From Ruminococcus sp. UBA5884 (GTDB taxonomy: Bacteria > Bacillota > Clostridia > Oscillospirales > Ruminococcaceae): a stretch of DNA of 8,951 nucleotides. The DNA lies in the NCBI GenBank assembly GCA_002431975.1, contig DJFA01000103.1, positions 10,643-19,593 of the forward strand, given 5' to 3'. A program made the translations under genes and the position numbers. The notes beneath the pieces are model-generated. The model was not told the DNA's origin and searched no databases. It saw only the letters and a list, made by a program, of their open reading frames with translations. This document shows, one piece after another, positions 1 to 5,327 of this stretch. Every line of letters starts with the position of its first letter. The first letter of the stretch is position 1.

Positions 1-41
1 TTCCGATTAAATTTTATGTATTTTTACTAATACTTAAAATT

Positions 42-53
42 CATGCATATTAT
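42..53 (+). promoter_or_regulatory. possible -10 region of spoVT promoter
   Basis: The sequence CATATTATT at 46-54 contains both a TATTAT (48-53), close to a sigma-A -10, and CATATTA (46-52), close to the CATnnTA -10 of forespore sigma-G promoters. spoVT of Bacillus is known to be transcribed by sigma-G, which makes the second reading attractive. Neither reading has a convincing -35: TTTACT at 23-28 is 19 bases upstream of TATTAT. Downstream, TGCAGAC is repeated at 63-69 and 78-84. This is a weak call. Confidence 0.3.
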
Positions 54-119
54 TGCCTTATATGCAGACAATATCATTGCAGACCGCAGTATCTGAAAAA
101 TTTTCGGAGGTTTTTATTT

Positions 120-656
120 ATGAAAGCTACAGGAATTGTCAGAAGAATAGATGACCTTGGCAGAGTTGTAATTCCAAAAGAAATAAGACGTACTATGCGT
201 ATCCGTGAAGGTGACCCACTGGAAATTTATACAAGTAATGACGGAGAAGTTATCTTTAAAAAATATTCAGCTATCAGTGAAATGTCAGAAAATGCGGCAC
301 AGGTTGCTGAAATCATGCATAAGCTTGCCGGCTGTCCTGTTGTTATATTTGACAGGGACCATGTTGTAGCTGTCGCAGGAGTTCAGAAAAAAGAATTTAA
401 TGAACGCAGAGTTTCTCCGGCTCTTGAGGAAACTATGGAAACAAGAAAAACATACTATGCTGAAAATGACGGCACTAAATTCATACCTGTTGAAGGTATT
501 GACAGATATGCCATTGCAAGTATGCCCATAATCTCAAACGGTGATGTAAGCGGAGCTGTTGCTTTTCTTGAATCAGAGGGTGAAACATCTGTTTCAGAAG
601 TTCGCAGACATCTGCTCACGGCGGCTTCACAGTTTCTTGGAAAACAGGTTGAATAA
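120..656 (+). CDS. spoVT: stage V sporulation protein T, AbrB-family transcription regulator
   Basis: The product is a DNA-binding regulator that, in Bacillus and clostridia, adjusts forespore (sigma-G) gene expression late in sporulation. The 178 residues match the usual SpoVT length. The N-terminus (about residues 1-50) is a swapped-hairpin AbrB domain with the signature GIVRRIDDLGRVVIPKEIRR at 5-24. The remainder (about 56-178) fits the GAF-like sensor domain found in SpoVT but absent from AbrB and Abh; its ligand is unknown. The start is fixed by CGGAGG at 105-110, nine bases ahead of the ATG, and by the conserved N-terminus MKATGIVRRID. The gene stands alone and converges on a small unknown gene through a shared terminator. 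Its presence is the best single sign that the organism is a spore-forming or formerly spore-forming Firmicute. Confidence 0.95.
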   Translation: MKATGIVRRIDDLGRVVIPKEIRRTMRIREGDPLEIYTSNDGEVIFKKYSAISEMSENAAQVAEIMHKLAGCPVVIFDRDHVVAVAGVQKKEFNERRVSPALEETMETRKTYYAENDGTKFIPVEGIDRYAIASMPIISNGDVSGAVAFLESEGETSVSEVRRHLLTAASQFLGKQVE

Positions 657-699
657 AAAAAGTCCTCCCTAATCAGTATTCTGAAAGGGAGGATTTTTT
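655..699. terminator. bidirectional terminator between spoVT and the 99-residue gene
   Basis: TCCTCCCT at 663-670 pairs with AGGGAGGA at 686-693 (8 bp, 15-base loop). A T-run follows at 694-699 and an A-run precedes at 655-661, so the hairpin can stop transcription on both strands. It begins at the spoVT stop codon and ends two bases before the stop of the opposing gene. Confidence 0.9.
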
Positions 700-701
700 C
701 C

Positions 702-1001
702 TTATGATTTTACATTATTTCTTTCAAGCCATACTTTTGCGAGGTCAAGAGCTTCATAGAGTCCGTCTTTTTCGGTACTTTTTATAACTCTTTCCACCGG
801 ATTGAGGCTTTCATCGGTTGACATAAGATATACTTTGATTTTGCTTGCGACATTGATATTTCCGATTTTCTTTTTTTCGGTTACATTAAGCATTATAACA
901 TAATCATCATACATATTTCCGAAATATATCGTATCATTGTTTCTTACCAGAGGATAACCCTTATAAGTAAAAAAGCTTGTTGTTTTTTCAGCGTTGCCCA
1001 T
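702..1001 (-). CDS. small conserved-looking protein of unknown function
   Basis: This encodes 99 residues that I cannot assign to a named family. The chain has no signal peptide, membrane segment or cysteine. The N-terminal half looks like beta strands (FFTYKGYPLVRNNDTIYFGN at 10-29, then VIMLNV), followed by a basic KKKIGNINVASKIKVYL stretch. The C-terminal 30 residues look helical (EALDLAKVWLERNN). This suggests a small soluble alpha/beta protein. From memory, clostridial genomes contain similar unnamed proteins with YKGYPLVR..TIYYGN and LMSTD motifs, but I cannot confirm this here. The start is supported by AAGGAG (1008-1013 on the complement), six bases before the ATG. A near-consensus promoter lies directly upstream, so the gene is real and probably expressed at a good level in growing cells, unlike its converging neighbour spoVT. 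Confidence 0.8.
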   Translation of the reverse strand: MGNAEKTTSFFTYKGYPLVRNNDTIYFGNMYDDYVIMLNVTEKKKIGNINVASKIKVYLMSTDESLNPVERVIKSTEKDGLYEALDLAKVWLERNNVKS

Positions 1002-1044
1002 AAAACTCTCCTTTCCATGAACTGCTTATAAACCATATGAATTA

Positions 1045-1073
1045 ATTATATCATAATATTTATGTTTTGGCAA
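1045..1073 (-). promoter_or_regulatory. sigma-A promoter with extended -10 for the 99-residue gene
   Basis: On the complement, TTGCCA (1068-1073) is the -35 and TATAAT (1045-1050) the -10, with exactly 17 bases between. The bases TGA just before TATAAT make it an extended -10. The predicted start of transcription is near 1038, giving a leader of about 35 bases ahead of the ATG at 1001. Confidence 0.85.
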
Positions 1074-1177
1074 GTCGCACAAATAAATTTTCATGAATAA
1101 GAAAACTTTTAGCGACATTTTTTATCATATTAAAAATAAATCTGACAAAATGCATCAGTAAATTATTTATATTTCAA

Positions 1178-2383
1178 TCATGTTATAATACCGTATTTAA
1201 GTTTCCATGCTATTATGCGGATAACGCTTGTATTAATCCGCTGTTCAGAGATTTTTCCTGTCTGAACAGCCTTTACGACTGCCGGCAGACCTTCTTCATA
1301 TTCAGATGTATAAAGGATATCGTTTCCGGCATTTATGGCATTAAGGAAAACGTCTACTTCACCGATTTTATCGTATTCGGCAGAATCGGCAAGGTCATCA
1401 GTCATTATAATGCCTGTAAATCCGAGACTTGTACGCAGTATATCGTGAACGCTTGAAGAAAGCGATGCAGGATTTGCAACGTCCATTGAAACAACTGTAT
1501 TATGGCTTACCATAATGCAGGGAGCATTTGCCTTTATTCCTTCAGTAAACGGTATAAAATCCTTTGAAGTAAATTCAGAATATTCTCTTTCATCAACTGA
1601 TATTGTATGTGATGTATTGATATTTGAGCCATATCCGGGGAAATGTTTCAGAACACAGGTAACTCCGGCTTCATTATAGGCTCTTACGCTTAATTTCACA
1701 TACTGACCTGTATCATCGGCATTTTTTCCAAGAGTTCTGCTATATATATAGTCTGTCGGGTCTTCACTTACATCTGCTACAGGAGCGAGATTTGTATTTA
1801 TTCCGAGTTCTTTAAGGAATAAGGCTTTTGAGCGTGTATCATTGAATATCTCATCAAAGCCGCCTATCTGATAGAGAGTCTGCGGGGAATAGAAAGGATT
1901 AAGTCTGAACTGAGTATATTTGCTTGCACATACAAAGTCGCCGCCCTCCTCCTCGCAGGCTATTGCCATACGGAAAGCAGAGGCTGACTGAAAATTTTCG
2001 AGCATTGATTTCATTGAATATGGTTTGGAGTTTTCAAAATTTTCAGCTGAAAGCACATATCCTCCGGGATTATATCTGCTTACCACATCATTTGCATCTG
2101 TTTCATTATCGGGGCAGCTTATCCAGAATATCTGACCGGCTTTCTGCTGGGCAGTCATACTGTTTACTATTTCCTCAGCACGTTCATAGTATTCGCTGAA
2201 AATATCATACTGGGAAAGCTGTGGATATCGGGTATAAATGTTTTCCTGTATCTGCTGTGTTTCTGATTCAGTGACTGCGGGCTGTGTATAGGCTGTAGTT
2301 TCCTGAATTTCAGGATTTTTTGAATTGCAGGCTGAAAGAGAGATAAATGCTGTTAAAACGAGTATAATTTTTAATAATTTCAT
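1178..2383 (-). CDS. glycoside hydrolase family 3 lipoprotein, NagZ-like beta-N-acetylglucosaminidase
   Basis: This is a predicted exo-acting glycosidase on the outer face of the membrane, probably removing beta-linked N-acetylglucosamine from cell-wall fragments or glycans. Residues 1-19 form a lipoprotein signal ending in LSAC, with Cys19 as the lipidated residue. A Thr/Glu/Gln-rich linker runs to about 50, and the GH3 barrel covers about 65-400. Visible family motifs are EEEGG at 144-148, RTLGKNA at 216-222, KHFPGYG at 246-252, and TDDL at 328-331 with Asp329 as the expected nucleophile. In NagZ enzymes KHFPGHG is followed by x4-D-S-H, which holds the general acid/base His and its Asp partner. 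Here the segment reads SNINTSH, so His259 is kept but the Asp is Thr257. There is no second GH3 domain. AGAGGTGG at 2391-2398 (complement) sets the start. No promoter of its own is visible and the rplA terminator abuts its ribosome binding site. Substrate is uncertain. Confidence 0.88.
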   Translation of the reverse strand: MKLLKIILVLTAFISLSACNSKNPEIQETTAYTQPAVTESETQQIQENIYTRYPQLSQYDIFSEYYERAEEIVNSMTAQQKAGQIFWISCPDNETDANDVVSRYNPGGYVLSAENFENSKPYSMKSMLENFQSASAFRMAIACEEEGGDFVCASKYTQFRLNPFYSPQTLYQIGGFDEIFNDTRSKALFLKELGINTNLAPVADVSEDPTDYIYSRTLGKNADDTGQYVKLSVRAYNEAGVTCVLKHFPGYGSNINTSHTISVDEREYSEFTSKDFIPFTEGIKANAPCIMVSHNTVVSMDVANPASLSSSVHDILRTSLGFTGIIMTDDLADSAEYDKIGEVDVFLNAINAGNDILYTSEYEEGLPAVVKAVQTGKISEQRINTSVIRIIAWKLKYGIIT

Positions 2384-2401
2384 GAAAACACCACCTCTGA
2401 T

Positions 2402-2438
2402 AAAAAATATAAGGACGAGAAAAGAAATTCCCGTCCTT
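2402..2438 (-). terminator. rho-independent terminator after rplA
   Basis: Read on the complement, AAGGACG (2432-2438) pairs with CGTCCTT (2411-2417) across a 14-base loop. It is followed by ATATTTTTT (2402-2410). It ends the rpmG-to-rplA transcript and lies only four bases upstream of the ribosome binding site of the next gene, so that gene depends on read-through or on a promoter I could not find. Confidence 0.85.
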
Positions 2439-2463
2439 GATTTTCAAAAATGCAGTTAATCAA

Positions 2464-3159
2464 TCAAACTCCGTATTTATTTGTAGCAACCGGAATTCCA
2501 ACGCCCATAGTTGAAGTAACTGTGCATGATTTAAGGTAAGTTCCCTTTGCAGCAGCCGGCTTAGCCTTTACGATAGCGTCCATAAGAGTTGAGAAGTTTT
2601 CGTCAAGCTTTTCAGCACCGAATGAAGCTTTGCCTATCGGGCAGTGAATGATATTTGTCTTATCAAGACGGTATTCGATTTTGCCGGCTTTGGCTTCTGT
2701 AACAGCCTTTGCAATATCCGGAGTAACAGTGCCAGCCTTCGGGTTTGGCATAAGGCCACGAGGTCCGAGAATCTTACCAAGACGACCTACAAGACCCATC
2801 ATATCAGGTGAAGCAACAACTACATCGAAATCCATCCAGTTTTCCTTCATAATCTTGTCAACAAGGTCCTGACCGCCTACAAATTCAGCACCGGCTGCTT
2901 TAGCGGCTTCGTACTTGTCTTCCTTGCAGAATACGCATACTCTTACATTCTTACCTGTGCCGTTCGGGAGAACTACAGCACCACGAACCTGCTGGTCAGC
3001 GTGTCTTGAGTCAACACCAAGACGGATATGAGCTTCTATAGTTTCGTCGAATTTAGCCTTGGCATTCTTGCAGGCAAGTTCAAGAGCTTCAACGGATTCA
3101 TACTGTTTTGAAAAGTCAACAGTTTTGAGGCTGTCAACATATTTTTTACCGTGTTTCAT
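2464..3159 (-). CDS. rplA: 50S ribosomal protein L1
   Basis: L1 binds helices 76-78 of 23S rRNA, forms the mobile L1 stalk that helps eject deacylated tRNA, and in several bacteria represses translation of its own mRNA. The 231 residues are the normal length. The ribosomal L1 signature GKILGPRGLMPNPKAGTVT is intact at 128-146, and the N-terminal segment MKHGKKYVDSLK is typical. An in-frame start exists 105 bases further upstream (3264), but it would add a non-conserved tail of 35 residues and lacks a ribosome binding site. The start at 3159 has AGGAGGA at 3167-3173 (complement) and is chosen. The gene is separated from rplK by an unusually long 186-base structured spacer and is followed by a terminator, not by rplJ. 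Confidence 0.96.
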   Translation of the reverse strand: MKHGKKYVDSLKTVDFSKQYESVEALELACKNAKAKFDETIEAHIRLGVDSRHADQQVRGAVVLPNGTGKNVRVCVFCKEDKYEAAKAAGAEFVGGQDLVDKIMKENWMDFDVVVASPDMMGLVGRLGKILGPRGLMPNPKAGTVTPDIAKAVTEAKAGKIEYRLDKTNIIHCPIGKASFGAEKLDENFSTLMDAIVKAKPAAAKGTYLKSCTVTSTMGVGIPVATNKYGV

Positions 3160-3345
3160 TATTTTATCCTCCTGTAAAGTGGTAATACTGAATTGCTTAT
3201 ACGCAAAGACAGTTAGCGGAAAGAGTTCCTCCCACATCATCTGCACAGCAGTTATCACTGTCATGCAGCGTCAGATACTGGTTTATCTGTACCGCCGTCC
3301 TGCGGTTATCCCCAAATTGAAGGGGTAAATGCTGCTGAAAAAAAA
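3160..3345 (-). promoter_or_regulatory. structured rplK-rplA spacer, candidate L1 autoregulatory leader
   Basis: On the transcribed (complement) strand this spacer can form a row of short hairpins. ACCGC/GCGGT lies at 3291-3306, CAGAT/ATCTG at 3273-3290, and a longer one at 3241-3268 with CTGCA/TGCAG plus CAGT/ACTG. Eight bases further comes GTGGGAGG (3228-3235), followed by the rplA ribosome binding site about 55 bases later. GGTGGGAGG is the segment of 23S rRNA helix 77 contacted by L1, so this may be a mimic that lets L1 control its own translation. The motif match and hairpins are seen in the sequence; the control role is inferred. No open frame with a ribosome binding site is present. 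Confidence 0.45.
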
Positions 3346-3771
3346 TTAATCAACAACAGTAACGCCCATTGAACGAGCAGTACCTTCTATCATGCTCATA
3401 GCTGTTTCGAGGCATGAAGCGTTGAGGTCAGGCATTTTCTGTTCTGCAATCTGCTGAACCTGAGCTTTTGTAATCTTAGCGACTTTAGTTTTATTCGGAA
3501 CGCCTGAACCGCTCTGGATATTGCAGGCTTTTTTGATAAGAACTGCTGCTGGCGGAGTTTTTGTTACAAATGTGAATGAACGGTCTGCATAAACTGTGAT
3601 AACAACAGGGATTATAAGACCGATATCATTTTTTGTACGTTCATTGAATTCCTTTGTGAATGCCATGATATTTACGCCGTGCTGACCGAGAGCCGGACCA
3701 ACTGGCGGAGCAGGAGTAGCTTTACCTGCTGCAATCTGTAATTTAATATAGCCGACAACTTTCTGTGCCAT
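3346..3771 (-). CDS. rplK: 50S ribosomal protein L11
   Basis: L11 binds the GTPase-associated centre of 23S rRNA and is needed for factor-dependent GTP hydrolysis and for the stringent response through RelA-type enzymes. The 141 residues match the family. The N-terminal domain includes the proline-rich APPVGPALGQHGVNIM at 21-36, and the C-terminal domain carries the RNA-binding segment ending in EGTARSMGVTVVD. GGAGGTG at 3779-3785 (complement) places the start at MAQKVVGYIK. The 81-base gap from nusG contains a TATAAT and a small hairpin, so a secondary promoter is possible. Confidence 0.97.
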   Translation of the reverse strand: MAQKVVGYIKLQIAAGKATPAPPVGPALGQHGVNIMAFTKEFNERTKNDIGLIIPVVITVYADRSFTFVTKTPPAAVLIKKACNIQSGSGVPNKTKVAKITKAQVQQIAEQKMPDLNASCLETAMSMIEGTARSMGVTVVD

Positions 3772-3796
3772 ATTTATGCACCTCCATAATGTGGAC

Positions 3797-3821
3797 TCTA
3801 CTGATATAGTAGAAAATTATA
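3797..3821 (-). promoter_or_regulatory. possible internal promoter and hairpin ahead of rplK
   Basis: On the complement a perfect TATAAT lies at 3816-3821, but the bases 17-18 upstream (TTTTAA) are a poor -35 and there is no TG extension. Just downstream, TCTACT/AGTAGA can form a 6-bp hairpin (3797-3813) that would be near the 5' end of such a transcript. This could let rplK-rplA be expressed apart from nusG, but the evidence is thin. Confidence 0.3.
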
Positions 3822-3852
3822 AAAAATCGATGAAATTTTTAAAAAATGCGGA

Positions 3853-4380
3853 TCAGTCCAGCTTTACAACCTGATTGAGGCTGAGCTTAGCCGGAGTTTC
3901 ACGACCGAACATTGAAACAAGAACATCAACAGTATTTTCCTCGGTATTGACATCCTGAACGACACCTATAAAGCCGTCCATAGCAGTACCTGAAACACGC
4001 ACGCTGTCGCCCGGAGCGAAATCGACTTCAACAGTACCTGAACCGAGGTCAACTCCGAGAGCTTCCACTTCCTTTTCAGTAAGCGGTGTAGGTTCTGAAG
4101 CAGGGCCTACAAAGCCGGTGACACCTCTTGTATTTCTTACGATATACCATGTATCATCGGTATAAACCATTTTGATGAGAACATAGCCGGGGAAAACTTT
4201 TCTTTCGACTTCCTTTGATTTGCCGTCAGTAATCTCAGTAACTTTTTCAGTAGGAACTTTGATTTCCGGAATCATATCATGAAGTTTTCTGTTTTCAACG
4301 ACTTTTTCAATATTCTGAGCGACTTTATTTTCATAACCCGAATAGGTATGGATAACATACCATTTAGCTGCTTCTGACAT
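3853..4380 (-). CDS. nusG: transcription termination/antitermination factor NusG
   Basis: NusG binds the clamp of RNA polymerase, alters pausing and links transcription to Rho or to the ribosome. The protein has 175 residues. The N-terminal NGN domain runs from WYVIHTYSGYENKV (7-20) through KVFPGYVLIKM (61-71), and the KOW domain covers about 121-175 with VRVSGTAMDGFIGVVQDV. An in-frame ATG 39 bases upstream (4419) overlaps the secE stop and would add the non-conserved MPLPAGHRRELLR, so the start at 4380 is used. It has AGGAGGG at 4392-4398, about 11 bases from the ATG, slightly long. A perfect 10-bp palindrome TCCGGCCGGA sits at 4402-4411 in the secE-nusG gap. Confidence 0.96.
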   Translation of the reverse strand: MSEAAKWYVIHTYSGYENKVAQNIEKVVENRKLHDMIPEIKVPTEKVTEITDGKSKEVERKVFPGYVLIKMVYTDDTWYIVRNTRGVTGFVGPASEPTPLTEKEVEALGVDLGSGTVEVDFAPGDSVRVSGTAMDGFIGVVQDVNTEENTVDVLVSMFGRETPAKLSLNQVVKLD

Positions 4381-4419
4381 TCTTAATAATTCCCTCCTGT
4401 GTCCGGCCGGAAGGGGCAT

Positions 4420-4686
4420 TTAACCTTTTGAAACGATAAGCTGAAGACCCTTGAACATAAGGGTGTCAAGACCGCCCACGAATATCGAGAATATCACGAT
4501 AGTAACGAGTACAACGAGGGTATTGTTGACAACCTGTTTCTTGGTTGGCCATACAACTTTTTTAAATTCGCTTCTGAGGTCCCTGAAATACTTAGTGACC
4601 TTATTACCGCCCGACGAAGTTTTTTTATTATTCTTATTGGATTTGGCAGAGGTCTTTTTCTCCTCGGATTTAGCTTTTTTAGCCAT
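4420..4686 (-). CDS. secE: preprotein translocase subunit SecE
   Basis: SecE clamps SecY in the plasma-membrane protein-export channel. The 88-residue, single-span form is the usual Gram-positive type. It has a Lys/Ser/Asn-rich cytoplasmic head (1-30), the conserved amphipathic segment RDLRSEFKKVVWPTKKQV at 35-52 with the WPT hallmark at 46-48, and one membrane helix at about 57-80. GGAGGT at 4694-4699 (complement) sets the start. The gene lies 15 bases after rpmG and 39 bases before nusG, in the conserved bacterial order. Confidence 0.96.
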   Translation of the reverse strand: MAKKAKSEEKKTSAKSNKNNKKTSSGGNKVTKYFRDLRSEFKKVVWPTKKQVVNNTLVVLVTIVIFSIFVGGLDTLMFKGLQLIVSKG

Positions 4687-4701
4687 ACTGACGACCTCCG
4701 C

Positions 4702-4851
4702 TTACTTAGTTTCCCTGTGCAGAGTATGTTTCTTGCAGAACTTGCAGTATTTATTCATTTCAAGTCTGTCAGGGTCATTCTTCTTATTTTTCTTTGTGTT
4801 GAAATTACGCTGCTTGCATTCTGTACAAGCCAAAGTGATTTTAACTCTCAT
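4702..4851 (-). CDS. rpmG: 50S ribosomal protein L33, zinc-binding form
   Basis: This 49-residue gene is read from the complement as MRVKITLACTECKQRNF... ending HTLHRETK. It is the small 50S protein near the E site. Two CxxC pairs, Cys9/Cys12 and Cys36/Cys39, form the zinc ribbon, so this is the zinc-containing (C+) paralogue type; zinc-independent copies made under zinc shortage lack these cysteines. GGAGGTG at 4859-4865 gives a clear start. It is the first gene of the cluster and its stop is 15 bases from secE. The AAG-rich middle (NTKKNKKNDPDRLEMNKY) is typical of the family. Confidence 0.96.
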   Translation of the reverse strand: MRVKITLACTECKQRNFNTKKNKKNDPDRLEMNKYCKFCKKHTLHRETK

Positions 4852-4865
4852 TTATCGGCACCTCC

Positions 4866-4987
4866 ATATCTACATTCATGTAGAAATTAATAATATTTGC
4901 CTCCCTCATATCTGCCGCAGCAGAAATCAATCGGGGGAATTTCTGCATTTTATAAAACTGCAAAAAAATAGACCCCGCAAAGAGGTA
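4866..4987 (-). promoter_or_regulatory. structured 5' leader of the rpmG-secE-nusG-rplK-rplA transcript
   Basis: About 120 bases of leader lie between the predicted transcript start and the rpmG ribosome binding site. On the transcribed strand there are three hairpins. ACCTC/GGGGT (4972-4986) is right at the 5' end and is followed by TATTTTTTT. An 8-bp stem GCAGAAAT/ATTTCTGC lies at 4920-4946 with a CCCCC loop. CTACA/TGTAG (4870-4883) is four bases ahead of the ribosome binding site. The CCCCC loop could instead pair with the GGGG of the first hairpin or with GAGGGAGG near 4901-4908, so alternative folds are possible. A regulatory role is inferred only from structure; I do not recognise a known leader class. 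Confidence 0.45.
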
Positions 4988-4992
4988 TATTT

Positions 4993-5021
4993 ATTATAAC
5001 ATAATGCACGTCCTGAGTCAA
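4993..5021 (-). promoter_or_regulatory. sigma-A promoter of the rpmG-rplA cluster
   Basis: On the complement TTGACT (5016-5021) and TATAAT (4993-4998) are separated by 17 bases, and TGT before TATAAT gives an extended -10. The predicted start of transcription is near 4986. It diverges from the flippase promoter, with the -10 boxes about 100 bases apart. Confidence 0.88.
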
Positions 5022-5073
5022 GGGCATTTTTAAAAATTTTCCTTGAATCCGACAAAAAAATTTTTCTGCGGTC

Positions 5074-5102
5074 TTTTAATTTGCATTGAAATCTGTTATA
5101 AT
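5074..5102 (+). promoter_or_regulatory. extended -10 promoter for the flippase gene
   Basis: TGTTATAAT at 5094-5102 is a perfect extended -10. The -35 position holds only TTTTAA (5074-5079), a weak match, which the TGn can offset. Transcription would start near 5109, giving an unusually long leader of about 220 bases that carries repeat copy 1 and a GCGGCA/TGCCGC hairpin (5286-5300). Confidence 0.65.
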
Positions 5103-5128
5103 TTAATTTTAGAGGAATTTTATATAAT

Positions 5129-5246
5129 CAACGATAAAATTTTATGATTGAAAACAAGAAAATTTCTTCACATTTTGTAGGGGCGAACTGTGTTTGCCCG
5201 TTGGATTTACGGAATTTCAGGCGGGCGACCAATGGTCGCCCCTACA
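5129..5246 (+). repeat. palindromic miniature element, copy 1 (incomplete ends, mixed arms)
   Basis: The inner part, 5176-5246 (71 bp), begins with TGTAGGGGCGA and ends with its exact inverse. The AT-rich 5' flank (ATAAAATTTTATGATTG around 5133-5150, then AAAACAAGAAA) matches the flank of copy 2 base for base at most positions and has the same length up to the palindrome. The outer AACGCAAATTCGA end seen in copies 2 and 3 is not recognisable. Unlike the other copies the two arms differ in their cores: the left is AACTGTGTT, the right ACCAATGGT. The right arm alone is a 19-base palindrome (GGGCGACCAATGGTCGCCC, 5222-5240). The copy lies in the flippase leader. An open frame runs through it into the flippase but is a by-product. 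Confidence 0.85.
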
Positions 5247-5327
5247 GAATGTATGGAAAATCCCATATTTCGTTTAAGATTACAGGCGGCAGTTTGCCGC
5301 AAATTAATAAATGATAGGAATGATGGA
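5247..5327 (+). other. flippase leader between repeat copy 1 and the start codon
   Basis: These 81 bases hold a perfect 6-bp hairpin GCGGCA-GTT-TGCCGC (5286-5300) and the ribosome binding site AGGAA (5316-5320), seven bases before the ATG. With the repeat upstream, about 160 bases of the leader is structure-rich. No gene is seen in 4866-5327, which holds only the two divergent promoters, their leaders and the repeat. Confidence 0.5.

Noticed and set aside
3160..3264. 35-residue upstream extension of L1
   Set aside because: It runs through the structured spacer, is not part of the L1 family, and the start at 3159 has a perfect AGGAGGA.
3338..3345. A-run after rplK read as a terminator on the minus strand
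   Set aside because: The U-run is not preceded by a stem at the end of rplK, so rplK and rplA are taken as one transcript.
4381..4419. 13-residue upstream extension of NusG
   Set aside because: It has no ribosome binding site and overlaps the strong AGGAGGG that serves the start at 4380; NusG proteins begin close to the WYVIHTY segment.
4451..4999. 182-residue plus-strand open frame over secE and rpmG
   Set aside because: It is antisense to two clear genes with family motifs and has no family features of its own.
5190..5327. In-frame 46-residue N-terminal extension of the flippase starting inside repeat copy 1
   Set aside because: The extension is translated palindrome sequence (FARWIYG...GRPMVAP), lacks a ribosome binding site, and the conserved flippase N-terminus starts at 5328 with AGGAA upstream.
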